From the NCBI GenBank assembly GCA_902362595.1, contig CABIXF010000015.1:1-64000 (forward strand): a stretch of 64,000 nucleotides of DNA, given 5' to 3'. A model generated the notes under the pieces. It worked only from the letters and a program-made list of their open reading frames with translations, made no database searches and was not told the DNA's origin. The first letter of the stretch is position 1, and each line of letters opens with the position of its first letter. The translations under genes were made by a program, and so were the position numbers. Positions 37,963-45,136 of this stretch are shown here, piece by piece. The stretch comes from Bacteroidaceae bacterium (lineage in GTDB: Bacteria > Bacteroidota > Bacteroidia > Bacteroidales > Bacteroidaceae).

Positions 37963-39252
37963 ATGAAAACGAATCGAAACAGAATCATAGCTTTTCTATT
38001 GATAGGTGGGGCGTGTGTGAATCTGGCCTTCGGGCAGAAAGCGTACACCTTGGATGAATGTATTCAGGCTGCCTTGACAAACAATGTGCGGATGAAGAAT
38101 GCCCGTAACGAACTGGAAATGGCCCGACAGGACAAGAAGAAGGCGTTTACCAATTATTTTCCGAGTGTCATGGCGGCGGGTACCGGCTTTATGGCGGATA
38201 AAGGACTGATGCAGATGGATATGGCTCCGGACATGCACATGTCCATGCTCAAGAACGGAATTGCGGGAGGAGTGAGCGCCTCCCTGCCGCTCTTTACTGG
38301 CGGGCAGATTGTGAACGGAAACCAGTTGGTCAAAGTGGGGGTAGAGGTGAAGCGTTTGCAACGGAACCTCTCTGACAGTGAAGTGACACTGACCACGGAG
38401 CAGTATTTCTGGCGAGTGGTCACTCTGCAGGAGAAACTCAAGACTTTGGGTAAGGTGGAAACGCAGCTGGATCGTATCTTGCGCGATGTGGAGGCCTCGG
38501 TGGAGGCAGGCGTGGTGACACGCAACGATTTGTTGCAGGTGCAGCTTCGCCGGAACGAGACCAAAAGCAGCCGCCTGCAACTGGAGAACGCTTTGTCCCT
38601 TTCGCGGAACATGCTGGCGCAATATACGGGCCTTGGCTCCGATTTCCTGGCGGTGGCTTTTGCCGTCGACGACCAGCTGCCCTCCTGTCCGGACAGTCTT
38701 TACTGCGACCCGGAGTCGGCCTTGGGACTGACCAGTGAATATGCCCTGTTACAACAGAATGTGAAGGCCAGCCGTCTGCAATACAAGATGGAGTTGGGCA
38801 AGAATCTGCCTACGGTGGCCATTGGCGGAGGGTATGTGTATCATAACTTCTTGCCGGAAGACCAGCGCTTCTGGGTGGGGTTTGCCACGGTGACCGTGCC
38901 TCTGACCGGATGGTGGGGAGGTAGCCATGCCCTCAAGAAGGAGAAGCTCCAGGTGAAGAACACGGAAAACCAGTTGGCCGACCAGGGAGAACTGTTGGTT
39001 ATCCGCATGAAAAATGCATGGAACGGGGTGAATGAGGCCTACGAGCAGATAAAAATCGCTCGTCTGTCCATTGATCAGGCCACGGAGAACCTGCGTTTGA
39101 ACACCGATTATTACAAGTCAGGTACTTGTACGATGAGTGATTTGCTTGATGCGCAGACCTTGTTTCAGCAAAGCTGTGACAAATACGTGGAAAGCTATAC
39201 AAATTATGAGTTGAAGAAACGGGAATATCTGCAAGTCACGGGGCGCCGTTGA
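37963..39252 (+). CDS. TolC-family outer membrane efflux channel
   Basis: Outer membrane channel of 429 residues with a signal peptide (ending NLAFGQ). Two similar halves of long helices and strands are visible: first YTLDECIQAALTNNVRMKNA, later LGLTSEYALLQQNVKASRLQ. It ends in a segment typical of OEP proteins (SDLLDAQTLFQQSCDKYVES). It completes the tripartite RND system with the two genes upstream and is followed by a hairpin terminator. Confidence 0.92.
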   Translation: MKTNRNRIIAFLLIGGACVNLAFGQKAYTLDECIQAALTNNVRMKNARNELEMARQDKKKAFTNYFPSVMAAGTGFMADKGLMQMDMAPDMHMSMLKNGIAGGVSASLPLFTGGQIVNGNQLVKVGVEVKRLQRNLSDSEVTLTTEQYFWRVVTLQEKLKTLGKVETQLDRILRDVEASVEAGVVTRNDLLQVQLRRNETKSSRLQLENALSLSRNMLAQYTGLGSDFLAVAFAVDDQLPSCPDSLYCDPESALGLTSEYALLQQNVKASRLQYKMELGKNLPTVAIGGGYVYHNFLPEDQRFWVGFATVTVPLTGWWGGSHALKKEKLQVKNTENQLADQGELLVIRMKNAWNGVNEAYEQIKIARLSIDQATENLRLNTDYYKSGTCTMSDLLDAQTLFQQSCDKYVESYTNYELKKREYLQVTGRR

Positions 39253-39271
39253 TTGTTTTTTTCTTGGTGCA

Positions 39272-39304
39272 AAAGGCCGTCTGGAAGTACTTCTGGCGGC
39301 CTTT
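39272..39304 (+). terminator. Hairpin after the efflux operon
   Basis: AAAGGCCG (39272-39279) pairs with CGGCCTTT (39297-39304), with an inner GAAGTACTTC palindrome (39284-39293). The U run is short. Confidence 0.55.
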
Positions 39305-39350
39305 CTTTATAAAATATTGCATATTAATTGCATATTAATTTAAAATGAGT

Positions 39351-39358
39351 TACCTTTG
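39351..39358 (+). promoter_or_regulatory. -7 box not followed by a gene
   Basis: TACCTTTG with no protein gene directly downstream; it would start the candidate small RNA near 39362. Confidence 0.5.
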
Positions 39359-39361
39359 CAC

Positions 39362-39470
39362 CGTGATTCAGAACCAGTGGGAGCGGATGGGACCGCTTGT
39401 TTGCGAAGAGGTTCGCCACATAAAATAAAAAATCCTTTGGAGAAGAAAGACTGCCTTCGAGGTCTTTTTT
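39362..39470 (+). ncRNA. Candidate structured small RNA, about 105-110 nt
   Basis: Runs from a TACCTTTG box to a terminator-like hairpin with T6. It has two further hairpins: AGCGG (39382-39386) with CCGCT (39393-39397), and GCGAA (39403-39407) with TTCGC (39412-39416). The final stem is AAAGAC (39446-39451) with GTCTTT (39462-39467). No credible protein is encoded. It was not matched to a known RNA family. Confidence 0.5.
39446..39470 (+). terminator. Terminator of the candidate small RNA
   Basis: AAAGAC (39446-39451) pairs with GTCTTT (39462-39467), with an inner CT/AG closing on a TCG loop, ending in T6. Confidence 0.6.
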
Positions 39471-39560
39471 ATGTTTCCCATGAGGGAAACGTACGTTTTC
39501 CATTTGGGAAACATACGGCTCCGGGAGCGGAAACATACGTTTTCGGGCTGAAAAACATAG
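39471..39560. repeat. 22-base tandem/inverted repeat array (family A, copy 2)
   Basis: GGAAAC(A/G)TACG units place their TACG at 39492, 39514 and 39536, an exact 22-base period, with a decayed fourth unit (ACATAG) in phase at 39558. An inverted unit, ATGTTTCCC (39471-39479), precedes them and pairs with the first. Sequence and layout match the array at 15424-15497, reversed. Confidence 0.85.
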
Positions 39561-39616
39561 AAGGTGGGCAGACGTTTTTCTTATATCATAGGGAGAGTTT
39601 GGAGAATAATAAAAGT

Positions 39617-39730
39617 ATGAAAGTGTACGGAGCACATAAGATCATTCAGCGGAAAGCGGGTACGGCGATGTACCGCCTGCGCCTGTCACGTGCACATTGG
39701 TTTAGCGGATTCCTTCACGAAAGTTTGTAA
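39617..39730 (+). CDS. Possible small basic protein, 37 aa
   Basis: An ATG-started frame (MKVYGAHKIIQRKAGTAMYR at its start) with many Arg, Lys and His residues. It is followed closely by a 7-base hairpin, CAGGAAG (39733-39739) with CTTCCTG (39746-39752). No clear ribosome site or homology was seen, and it may be chance. Confidence 0.2.
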   Translation: MKVYGAHKIIQRKAGTAMYRLRLSRAHWFSGFLHESL

Positions 39731-39797
39731 GACAGGAAGTTGCGTCTTCCTGACGTGTGGTAGAAATTGCTTATGAACTTTTAATTTCGAATTTGTT

Positions 39798-40076
39798 ATG
39801 TGGAGTATTATCTTGACTGTCCTGGCAGGGGTCCTGTTGGGATATGTCCTTCGTACGTGTGATTTTTTGAAGAAAGTGAATCAGACCATTTCAGTCACTA
39901 TTTGTCTGATGCTGTTTGTATTGGGACTTTCCGTAGGCTATAACCCGTTGATTGTGAAGAATCTGGGCTCGTTTGGCGGACAGGCCCTGCTGCTCAGTGT
40001 GGCCGGCATTACGGGAAGCGTGCTACTGGCACGGCTGGTGTATCTGTGGTTTTTCAAGGAAGGAGGTGAGAAATGA
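39798..40076 (+). CDS. LysO-type exporter, N-terminal subunit
   Basis: Membrane protein of 92 residues with three helices (IILTVLAGVLLGYVLR, ISVTICLMLFVLGLSVGY, ALLLSVAGITGSVLLARLV). It matches the N-terminal third of LysO (DUF340/YbjE), a lysine exporter in E. coli. The LFVLGLSVG motif is typical. Here the protein is split in two: the next gene starts in a 4-base ATGA overlap and encodes the remainder. Two-gene forms are known in Bacteroidetes, so this is probably not a frameshift. Confidence 0.8.
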   Translation: MWSIILTVLAGVLLGYVLRTCDFLKKVNQTISVTICLMLFVLGLSVGYNPLIVKNLGSFGGQALLLSVAGITGSVLLARLVYLWFFKEGGEK

Positions 40077-40705
40077 AAGGAAGTCTGTTGGTACTGTCCA
40101 TGTTTTTCATGGGCTGTCTGTTGGGTTACGTGTGGAATGTGTCCGGTTGGGAAATGGGAGATATGCACCAGTTGTCGCTGTATATCCTGTATGCCCTGAT
40201 GTTTCAGGTAGGTATCAGCATTGGAGGAGGCGAAGATTTCAAGGCGCTGATTCACGGTTTCCGGTGGAAGATGCTGCTGATTCCTTTGGCTACGATTGGA
40301 GGAACCTTGCTGTTCTCTGCCTTGGTCAGTGTGCTGCTGACCCGCTGGAGCGTGTTCGACTGCATGGCCATCGGTAGCGGGCTGGGATATTACTCCCTGG
40401 CCTCCATTCTGATTGTGGAGCTGAAGGCCCCGGTTATCGGAACGCAGTTGGCCACGGAACTGGCTACTATCGCCCTCTTGACGAATGTCATCCGCGAACT
40501 CGTGGCGCTGGTGGGAGCCCCTCTGATTTGCAAGTATTTCGGGAAACTGGCCCCTATCTCGGTGGCCGGGGTGACCTCTGTCGATGTGGCCCTGCCTTCC
40601 ATCATCCGGGTATCCGGCAAGGAGGTGGTGCCGATTGCCATTTTCCATGGCATCCTGGTAGATATGTCCGTTCCGTTTTTCATCTCTTTGTTCTGCAAGC
40701 TGTAA
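40073..40705 (+). CDS. LysO-family transporter, C-terminal subunit
   Basis: Membrane protein of 210 residues, about six helices, matching the C-terminal two thirds of LysO. Recognisable parts are LYILYALMFQVGISIGGG, IGSGLGYYSLASILI and TSVDVALPSIIRVSG. It begins inside the end of the preceding gene (ATGA overlap), which implies translational coupling and a joint transporter. Lysine or a related basic amino acid is the likely substrate, by family only. Confidence 0.85.
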   Translation: MKGSLLVLSMFFMGCLLGYVWNVSGWEMGDMHQLSLYILYALMFQVGISIGGGEDFKALIHGFRWKMLLIPLATIGGTLLFSALVSVLLTRWSVFDCMAIGSGLGYYSLASILIVELKAPVIGTQLATELATIALLTNVIRELVALVGAPLICKYFGKLAPISVAGVTSVDVALPSIIRVSGKEVVPIAIFHGILVDMSVPFFISLFCKL

Positions 40706-40758
40706 GAACCTGATTCTTGCTTGCTGCGCAAAGAGATGAACAGAACGGGGCAGTCCGT

Positions 40759-41256
40759 TTAGATGTCCAGCCCCATGATGTAATCGTTCATGTAATACCC
40801 TTCGCCGATGGGGAAGTCACCTTCGCGTACCTTCTTCATGCCCATGTGCTCATAAAATCCCAGTGCAGGATTGTGACGGTTCACGTTCAGTTCCATCCGG
40901 CAAGGTTCGGGATGAAGTTCCTTGATGCCTTTGATGGCCTGCTTGAACAGTTGCCGTCCGAGTTTGTATTTCTGGAAGTAGGGGAGCACATAAATCTTCT
41001 GCAAGTGGAAGAGGTCGGGCCCTTCCTGCTGGATGGACACGTAGCCGGCCGGTTCGCACTCCTCGTAGGCGAGGTAGTAAATGTGGTGCTCCTTCTCCAT
41101 CTGGTTCTTCAGGCTCTCGGCGGAATACATCCACTCCATCATGTAATCAATTTGTTCCGGGGTCAGAATCTTCTGGTAAGTGACCGGAAAGGTCTGCTTG
41201 GCCAGTGACCGGATAATCTCAATGTCTTCGATTGTCGCTTTTCTGATATTAAACAT
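40759..41256 (-). CDS. GNAT-family N-acetyltransferase
   Basis: Acetyl-CoA-dependent acetyltransferase of 165 residues. The N-terminus reads FNIRKATIEDIEIIRSLAKQ and the acetyl-CoA loop region is LPYFQKYKLGRQLFKQAI (Q/R-x-x-G-x-G/R pattern, slightly degenerate). It is followed by LNVNRHNPALGFYEHMGM, typical of motif B. It is a single gene, convergent with lysO, with a TACTTTTG box upstream. The acceptor is unknown. Confidence 0.9.
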   Translation of the reverse strand: MFNIRKATIEDIEIIRSLAKQTFPVTYQKILTPEQIDYMMEWMYSAESLKNQMEKEHHIYYLAYEECEPAGYVSIQQEGPDLFHLQKIYVLPYFQKYKLGRQLFKQAIKGIKELHPEPCRMELNVNRHNPALGFYEHMGMKKVREGDFPIGEGYYMNDYIMGLDI

Positions 41257-41289
41257 AGGCGTTTTGTAATAAAATAAGTGTGTTTTCTA

Positions 41290-41297
41290 CAAAAGTA
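41290..41297 (-). promoter_or_regulatory. Probable -7 box of the GNAT gene
   Basis: TACTTTTG reading leftwards, 34 bases before the start. Confidence 0.45.
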
Positions 41298-41393
41298 CTT
41301 TTTCTTTCGATTGCTTTGCTTTTATGGAGATAGAATCTTGTTAAATGTTCTAAAATTATAATACCTTGCAATGCATAGTATCTAGATAAAACC

Positions 41394-41401
41394 TATATTT
41401 G
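41394..41401 (+). promoter_or_regulatory. Probable -7 box of the PadR-PspC operon
   Basis: TATATTTG, 25 bases before the ATG at 41427. Confidence 0.5.
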
Positions 41402-41426
41402 TGTCATACAAGATAAATGAGATGAA

Positions 41427-41756
41427 ATGAATGTAGACAATGTAAAATCACAGATGCGCAAAGGGATGCTGGAATACTGCATCCTGCTGCTGTTGCACCG
41501 GGAGTCTGCCTATTCTTCCGACATCATCCAGAAGCTGAAGGAGGCCCGGCTGATTGTAGTGGAAGGCACACTCTATCCGTTGCTGACCCGTCTGAAGAAC
41601 GACGGACTCCTGTCGTACGAGTGGGTGGAGTCTACCCAGGGACCTCCCCGCAAGTATTACGGACTGACTCCGGAAGGAGAGAATTTCCTGAAAGAACTGG
41701 AAAGTGCCTGGGACGGACTTTCCGACACGGTAAACCATTTAAGAAAGAACATTTAA
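41427..41756 (+). CDS. PadR-family transcriptional regulator
   Basis: Winged-helix regulator of 109 residues. The PadR pattern is plain: KGMLEYCILLLLHRESAY, then LIVVEGTLYPLLTRLKNDGL and GPPRKYYGLTPEGENFL. The short C-terminal helix suits the small PadR subclass. It lies 12 bases before a PspC-domain membrane protein gene. Such PadR-PspC pairs respond to envelope stress in other bacteria, so autoregulation of this pair is likely. Confidence 0.92.
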   Translation: MNVDNVKSQMRKGMLEYCILLLLHRESAYSSDIIQKLKEARLIVVEGTLYPLLTRLKNDGLLSYEWVESTQGPPRKYYGLTPEGENFLKELESAWDGLSDTVNHLRKNI

Positions 41757-41768
41757 AACCTGCATGAC

Positions 41769-42848
41769 ATGAAAAAGACACTGACTGTAAATTTAGGAGG
41801 CACCGTATATCACATTGATGAGGATGCCTATATCCTGCTGGATAATTATTTGAATAACCTCCGCTATCATTTCCGCAAGGAAGAAGGGGCGGATGAGATT
41901 GTGCGCGACATGGAAGCCCGCATCGCCGAACTGTTTGACGAAGCCTTGCGCGGCGGCTTGCAGGTGATTACGATAAAAGAGGTGGAAGAGGTCATTGCCC
42001 GTATGGGCAAGCCCGAAGAGCTGAACGACGGGGAGGAGGAAAACGCATCCGCCTCGGGCGAGAAGGCTTATGGCAGCGAATCGACGGGAACCAGCCGTCG
42101 TTTGTTCCGTAACCCGGACGACCGTGTCTTGGGTGGAGTTGTATCCGGTCTTGCAGCCTATTTCGGCTGGGACGTGACCTGGACCCGTATCGTCTTTATC
42201 CTGGCCGGTTTCCTGATTCATGGATTGATTTTGGCTTATCTGCTGGCCTGGATTATCATTCCGTTGGCACGAACGGCTACGGAGAAATTGCAGATGCGGG
42301 GGGAACCTATCAATGTGGAGAACATCGGACGCACGGTGACCGACGGTTTTGAGAAAGTGAACGACTACGTACATTCCGAGAAGCCCCGTTCGGCCTTGCA
42401 GAAGTTGGGAAACGGAGTGGTGGCCGTGTTCGGCTTCCTACTGAAACTGTGTCTGGTACTGTTGCTGATTTGCTGTGCGCCCTTCCTGCTGGTCGGTTTG
42501 GTGGTACTGTCTGCCTTGCTGATGGCTGCCACGGGGGTGATTGTGAACCTGCCTACCTTTATATATAATATATTGCCTTGGGTGGACTGGAGCGGTGTGC
42601 ATGCCATTCCGGGCGTGATTGTCGGATTGACCGTGTGCGGACTACTGGTGGTGGGTATTCCCATTGCCGGACTGATTCAGGCCGTCATGCAGTCGTTTGG
42701 AAGCTGGAAGCCCATGGGTACCTCCGCTAAAGTGGTGCTGGTGCTGTTGTGGATGGTGGCCCTGGCTGTAGGAATTGTGTTGTTCTTCCAGGTGCCTTTC
42801 CTCTCGGAGCCCCTTCAGACTGTTCCTTTCTGGGGAGAGTTCCTCTGA
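41769..42848 (+). CDS. PspC-domain membrane protein
   Basis: Protein of 359 residues. An N-terminal cytosolic part (about 1-105) is acidic and carries the segment ARIAELFDEALRGGLQVITI. It is followed by the PspC domain (about 108-165; NPDDRVLGGVVSGLAAYFGW and LIHGLILAYLLAWIIIP). At least four more membrane helices follow. PspC domains sense or buffer inner membrane stress. It is co-transcribed with the PadR regulator 12 bases upstream and closed by a terminator. Confidence 0.88.
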   Translation: MKKTLTVNLGGTVYHIDEDAYILLDNYLNNLRYHFRKEEGADEIVRDMEARIAELFDEALRGGLQVITIKEVEEVIARMGKPEELNDGEEENASASGEKAYGSESTGTSRRLFRNPDDRVLGGVVSGLAAYFGWDVTWTRIVFILAGFLIHGLILAYLLAWIIIPLARTATEKLQMRGEPINVENIGRTVTDGFEKVNDYVHSEKPRSALQKLGNGVVAVFGFLLKLCLVLLLICCAPFLLVGLVVLSALLMAATGVIVNLPTFIYNILPWVDWSGVHAIPGVIVGLTVCGLLVVGIPIAGLIQAVMQSFGSWKPMGTSAKVVLVLLWMVALAVGIVLFFQVPFLSEPLQTVPFWGEFL

Positions 42849-42909
42849 TTTTGTCAGTCTCCATAGTGTGTCTGGAGACAAGAATGTCACATAAAACGGC
42901 CAAAATGGC

Positions 42910-42950
42910 AGTCCGTGTCAGAAAAAAATGCTGGCCCGGACTTTTTTTTC
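42910..42950 (+). terminator. Terminator of the PadR-PspC operon
   Basis: AGTCCG (42910-42915) pairs with CGGACT (42937-42942), with inner GTCAG/CTGGC pairing, then T8. Confidence 0.75.
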
Positions 42951-43038
42951 TTCTGGCATGAGATTTGTCTTTTATAGGGCGTAACGCTTCGGCGCTACAG
43001 AATTAACTGATTAGATAATAATAAAAATAGATACAATT

Positions 43039-44961
43039 ATGGGAAAGATTATTGGTATTGACTTAGGAACAACAAACTCATGTGTTGCAGTATTTGAAGG
43101 TAACGAACCGGTGGTAATTGCCAACAGCGAAGGTAAACGTACCACTCCTTCAGTTGTAGGTTTTGTTGACGGTGGCGAACGTAAGGTAGGTGATCCTGCC
43201 AAACGTCAGGCTATCACAAACCCGAAACGTACGGTATATTCTATCAAACGTTTCATGGGTGAAACTTACGATCAGGTTCAGAAAGAAATTGCTCGTGTAC
43301 CTTACTCAGTAGTAAGAGGCGACAACAATACTCCGCGTGTAGATATCGACGGACGTCTGTACACTCCGCAGGAAATCTCAGCCATGATTCTGCAGAAGAT
43401 GAAGAAGACTGCTGAAGATTACCTGGGTCAGGAAGTCACTGAAGCTGTCATCACCGTTCCGGCATACTTCTCAGACTCTCAGCGTCAGGCCACTAAGGAA
43501 GCTGGTCAGATTGCCGGTCTGGATGTAAAACGTATCGTGAACGAACCGACTGCAGCTGCATTGGCTTACGGTGTGGACAAGTCTAACAAAGATATGAAGG
43601 TAGCCGTATTCGACCTTGGTGGTGGTACATTCGATATCTCTATCCTGGAATTCGGTGGTGGCGTATTCGAAGTATTGTCAACTAACGGTGATACTCACCT
43701 GGGTGGTGATGACTTCGACCAAGTAATCATCGATTGGTTGGTTCAGGAATTCAAGAATGACGAAGGTGCCGACTTGACTACTGATCCGATGGCTATGCAA
43801 CGTTTGAAGGAAGCTGCTGAAAAGGCAAAGATTGAATTGTCTTCTTCCACTTCTACTGAAATCAACTTGCCGTATATTATGCCGGTTGCCGGTGTGCCTA
43901 AACACTTGGTGAAGACATTGACTCGTGCAAAATTCGAAGCTTTGGCTCACAACCTGATTCAGGCTTGTTTGGAACCTTGTAAGAAAGCTATGAGCGATGC
44001 AGGTCTGAACAACGCAGATATCGATGAAGTCATCTTGGTAGGTGGTTCTTCACGTATCCCGGCTGTACAGAAGCTGGTTGAAGACTTCTTCGGCAAAGTT
44101 CCTTCTAAGGGTGTAAATCCGGATGAAGTAGTAGCCGTAGGTGCTTGTATCCAGGGTGCCGTTTTGAACAAGGAAGCCGGTGTAGGTAACATCGTATTGC
44201 TGGATGTCACTCCGTTGACATTGGGTATTGAAACAATGGGTGGAGTAATGACCAAGCTGATTGATGCCAACACGACTATTCCGTGCAAGAAGAGTGAAGT
44301 CTTCTCTACTGCGGCTGATAACCAGACGGAAGTTACCATCCACGTATTGCAGGGTGAACGTCCGATGGCTGCTCAGAACAAGTCAATCGGTCAGTTCAAC
44401 TTGACAGGTATCGCTCCGGCTCGTCGTGGTGTGCCTCAGATTGAAGTTACATTCGATATCGATGCCAACGGTATCTTGAAGGTATCTGCCAAGGATAAGG
44501 CAACAGGTAAGGAACAGGCCATCCGTATCGAAGCTTCATCTGGTTTGAGCAAGGAAGAAATCGACCGTATGAAGGCTGAAGCTGAAGCTAACGCAGAAGC
44601 TGATAAGAAGGAAAAGGAACGTATCGATAAGTTGAACCAGGCAGATAGCTTGATCTTTACTACTGAAAATCAGTTAAAAGATCTTGGCGATAAGATTCCG
44701 GCTGACAAGAAAGCTCCTATCGAAGCTGCCCTCCAGAAGCTGAAAGATGCTCACAAGGCTCAGGATTTGGCTGGTATCGATGCAGCAAGCGCTGAATTGC
44801 AGACCGCTTTCCAGGCTGCAAGTGCAGAAATGTACGCTCAGACTGGTGCACAAGGCGGTGCTCAGGCAGGTCCTAATGCTGGTCAGGCAAACAACGGTCA
44901 GAGTTCAAACAGCAAGAACAATGAGAATGTACAGGATGCTGACTTCGAGGAAGTCAAATGA
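43039..44961 (+). CDS. dnaK: Molecular chaperone DnaK (Hsp70)
   Basis: Hsp70 of 640 residues. Signatures: [16 protein letters not shown] at the start, [17 protein letters not shown], and [16 protein letters not shown] in the ATPase domain. The linker reads [17 protein letters not shown], and the substrate-binding domain contains GIPPARRG-like text (here [20 protein letters not shown]). The lid is helical and the tail is rich in Gly, Gln and Asn, ending DFEEVK. No dnaJ or grpE lies next to it, as is common in Bacteroides. It ends before a strong bidirectional terminator and marks the left edge of the accessory island. Confidence 0.98.
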   Translation: MGKIIGIDLGTTNSCVAVFEGNEPVVIANSEGKRTTPSVVGFVDGGERKVGDPAKRQAITNPKRTVYSIKRFMGETYDQVQKEIARVPYSVVRGDNNTPRVDIDGRLYTPQEISAMILQKMKKTAEDYLGQEVTEAVITVPAYFSDSQRQATKEAGQIAGLDVKRIVNEPTAAALAYGVDKSNKDMKVAVFDLGGGTFDISILEFGGGVFEVLSTNGDTHLGGDDFDQVIIDWLVQEFKNDEGADLTTDPMAMQRLKEAAEKAKIELSSSTSTEINLPYIMPVAGVPKHLVKTLTRAKFEALAHNLIQACLEPCKKAMSDAGLNNADIDEVILVGGSSRIPAVQKLVEDFFGKVPSKGVNPDEVVAVGACIQGAVLNKEAGVGNIVLLDVTPLTLGIETMGGVMTKLIDANTTIPCKKSEVFSTAADNQTEVTIHVLQGERPMAAQNKSIGQFNLTGIAPARRGVPQIEVTFDIDANGILKVSAKDKATGKEQAIRIEASSGLSKEEIDRMKAEAEANAEADKKEKERIDKLNQADSLIFTTENQLKDLGDKIPADKKAPIEAALQKLKDAHKAQDLAGIDAASAELQTAFQAASAEMYAQTGAQGGAQAGPNAGQANNGQSSNSKNNENVQDADFEEVK

Positions 44962-44987
44962 TTCCGATAAGTAAACAAATAATAAAC

Positions 44988-45022
44988 AAAAAGCGTGCAG
45001 CTCAACGAGTTGCACGCTTTTT
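44988..45022. terminator. Bidirectional terminator between dnaK and the island
   Basis: AAAAAGCGTGCA (44988-44999) pairs perfectly with TGCACGCTTTTT (45011-45022), with an inner CTC/GAG. Confidence 0.9.
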
Positions 45023-45136
45023 GCGTTTATAGGGTTCATGGTTTCTATGTGTTTTCTATAGGCTTTTTTATCTCTTATTTGCGACAAGACAAAAAAGTAG
45101 ATAATGTGAAACTAAATTCTACTTATTTGCATTCCC

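Noticed and set aside
39356..39730. Open frame of 124 codons on the plus strand
   Set aside because: It reads through the candidate RNA and the repeat array and has no ribosome site or family resemblance.
39798..40076. Frameshifted lysO pseudogene
   Set aside because: The clean ATGA overlap and normal ends of both proteins fit the two-gene form known in Bacteroidetes.
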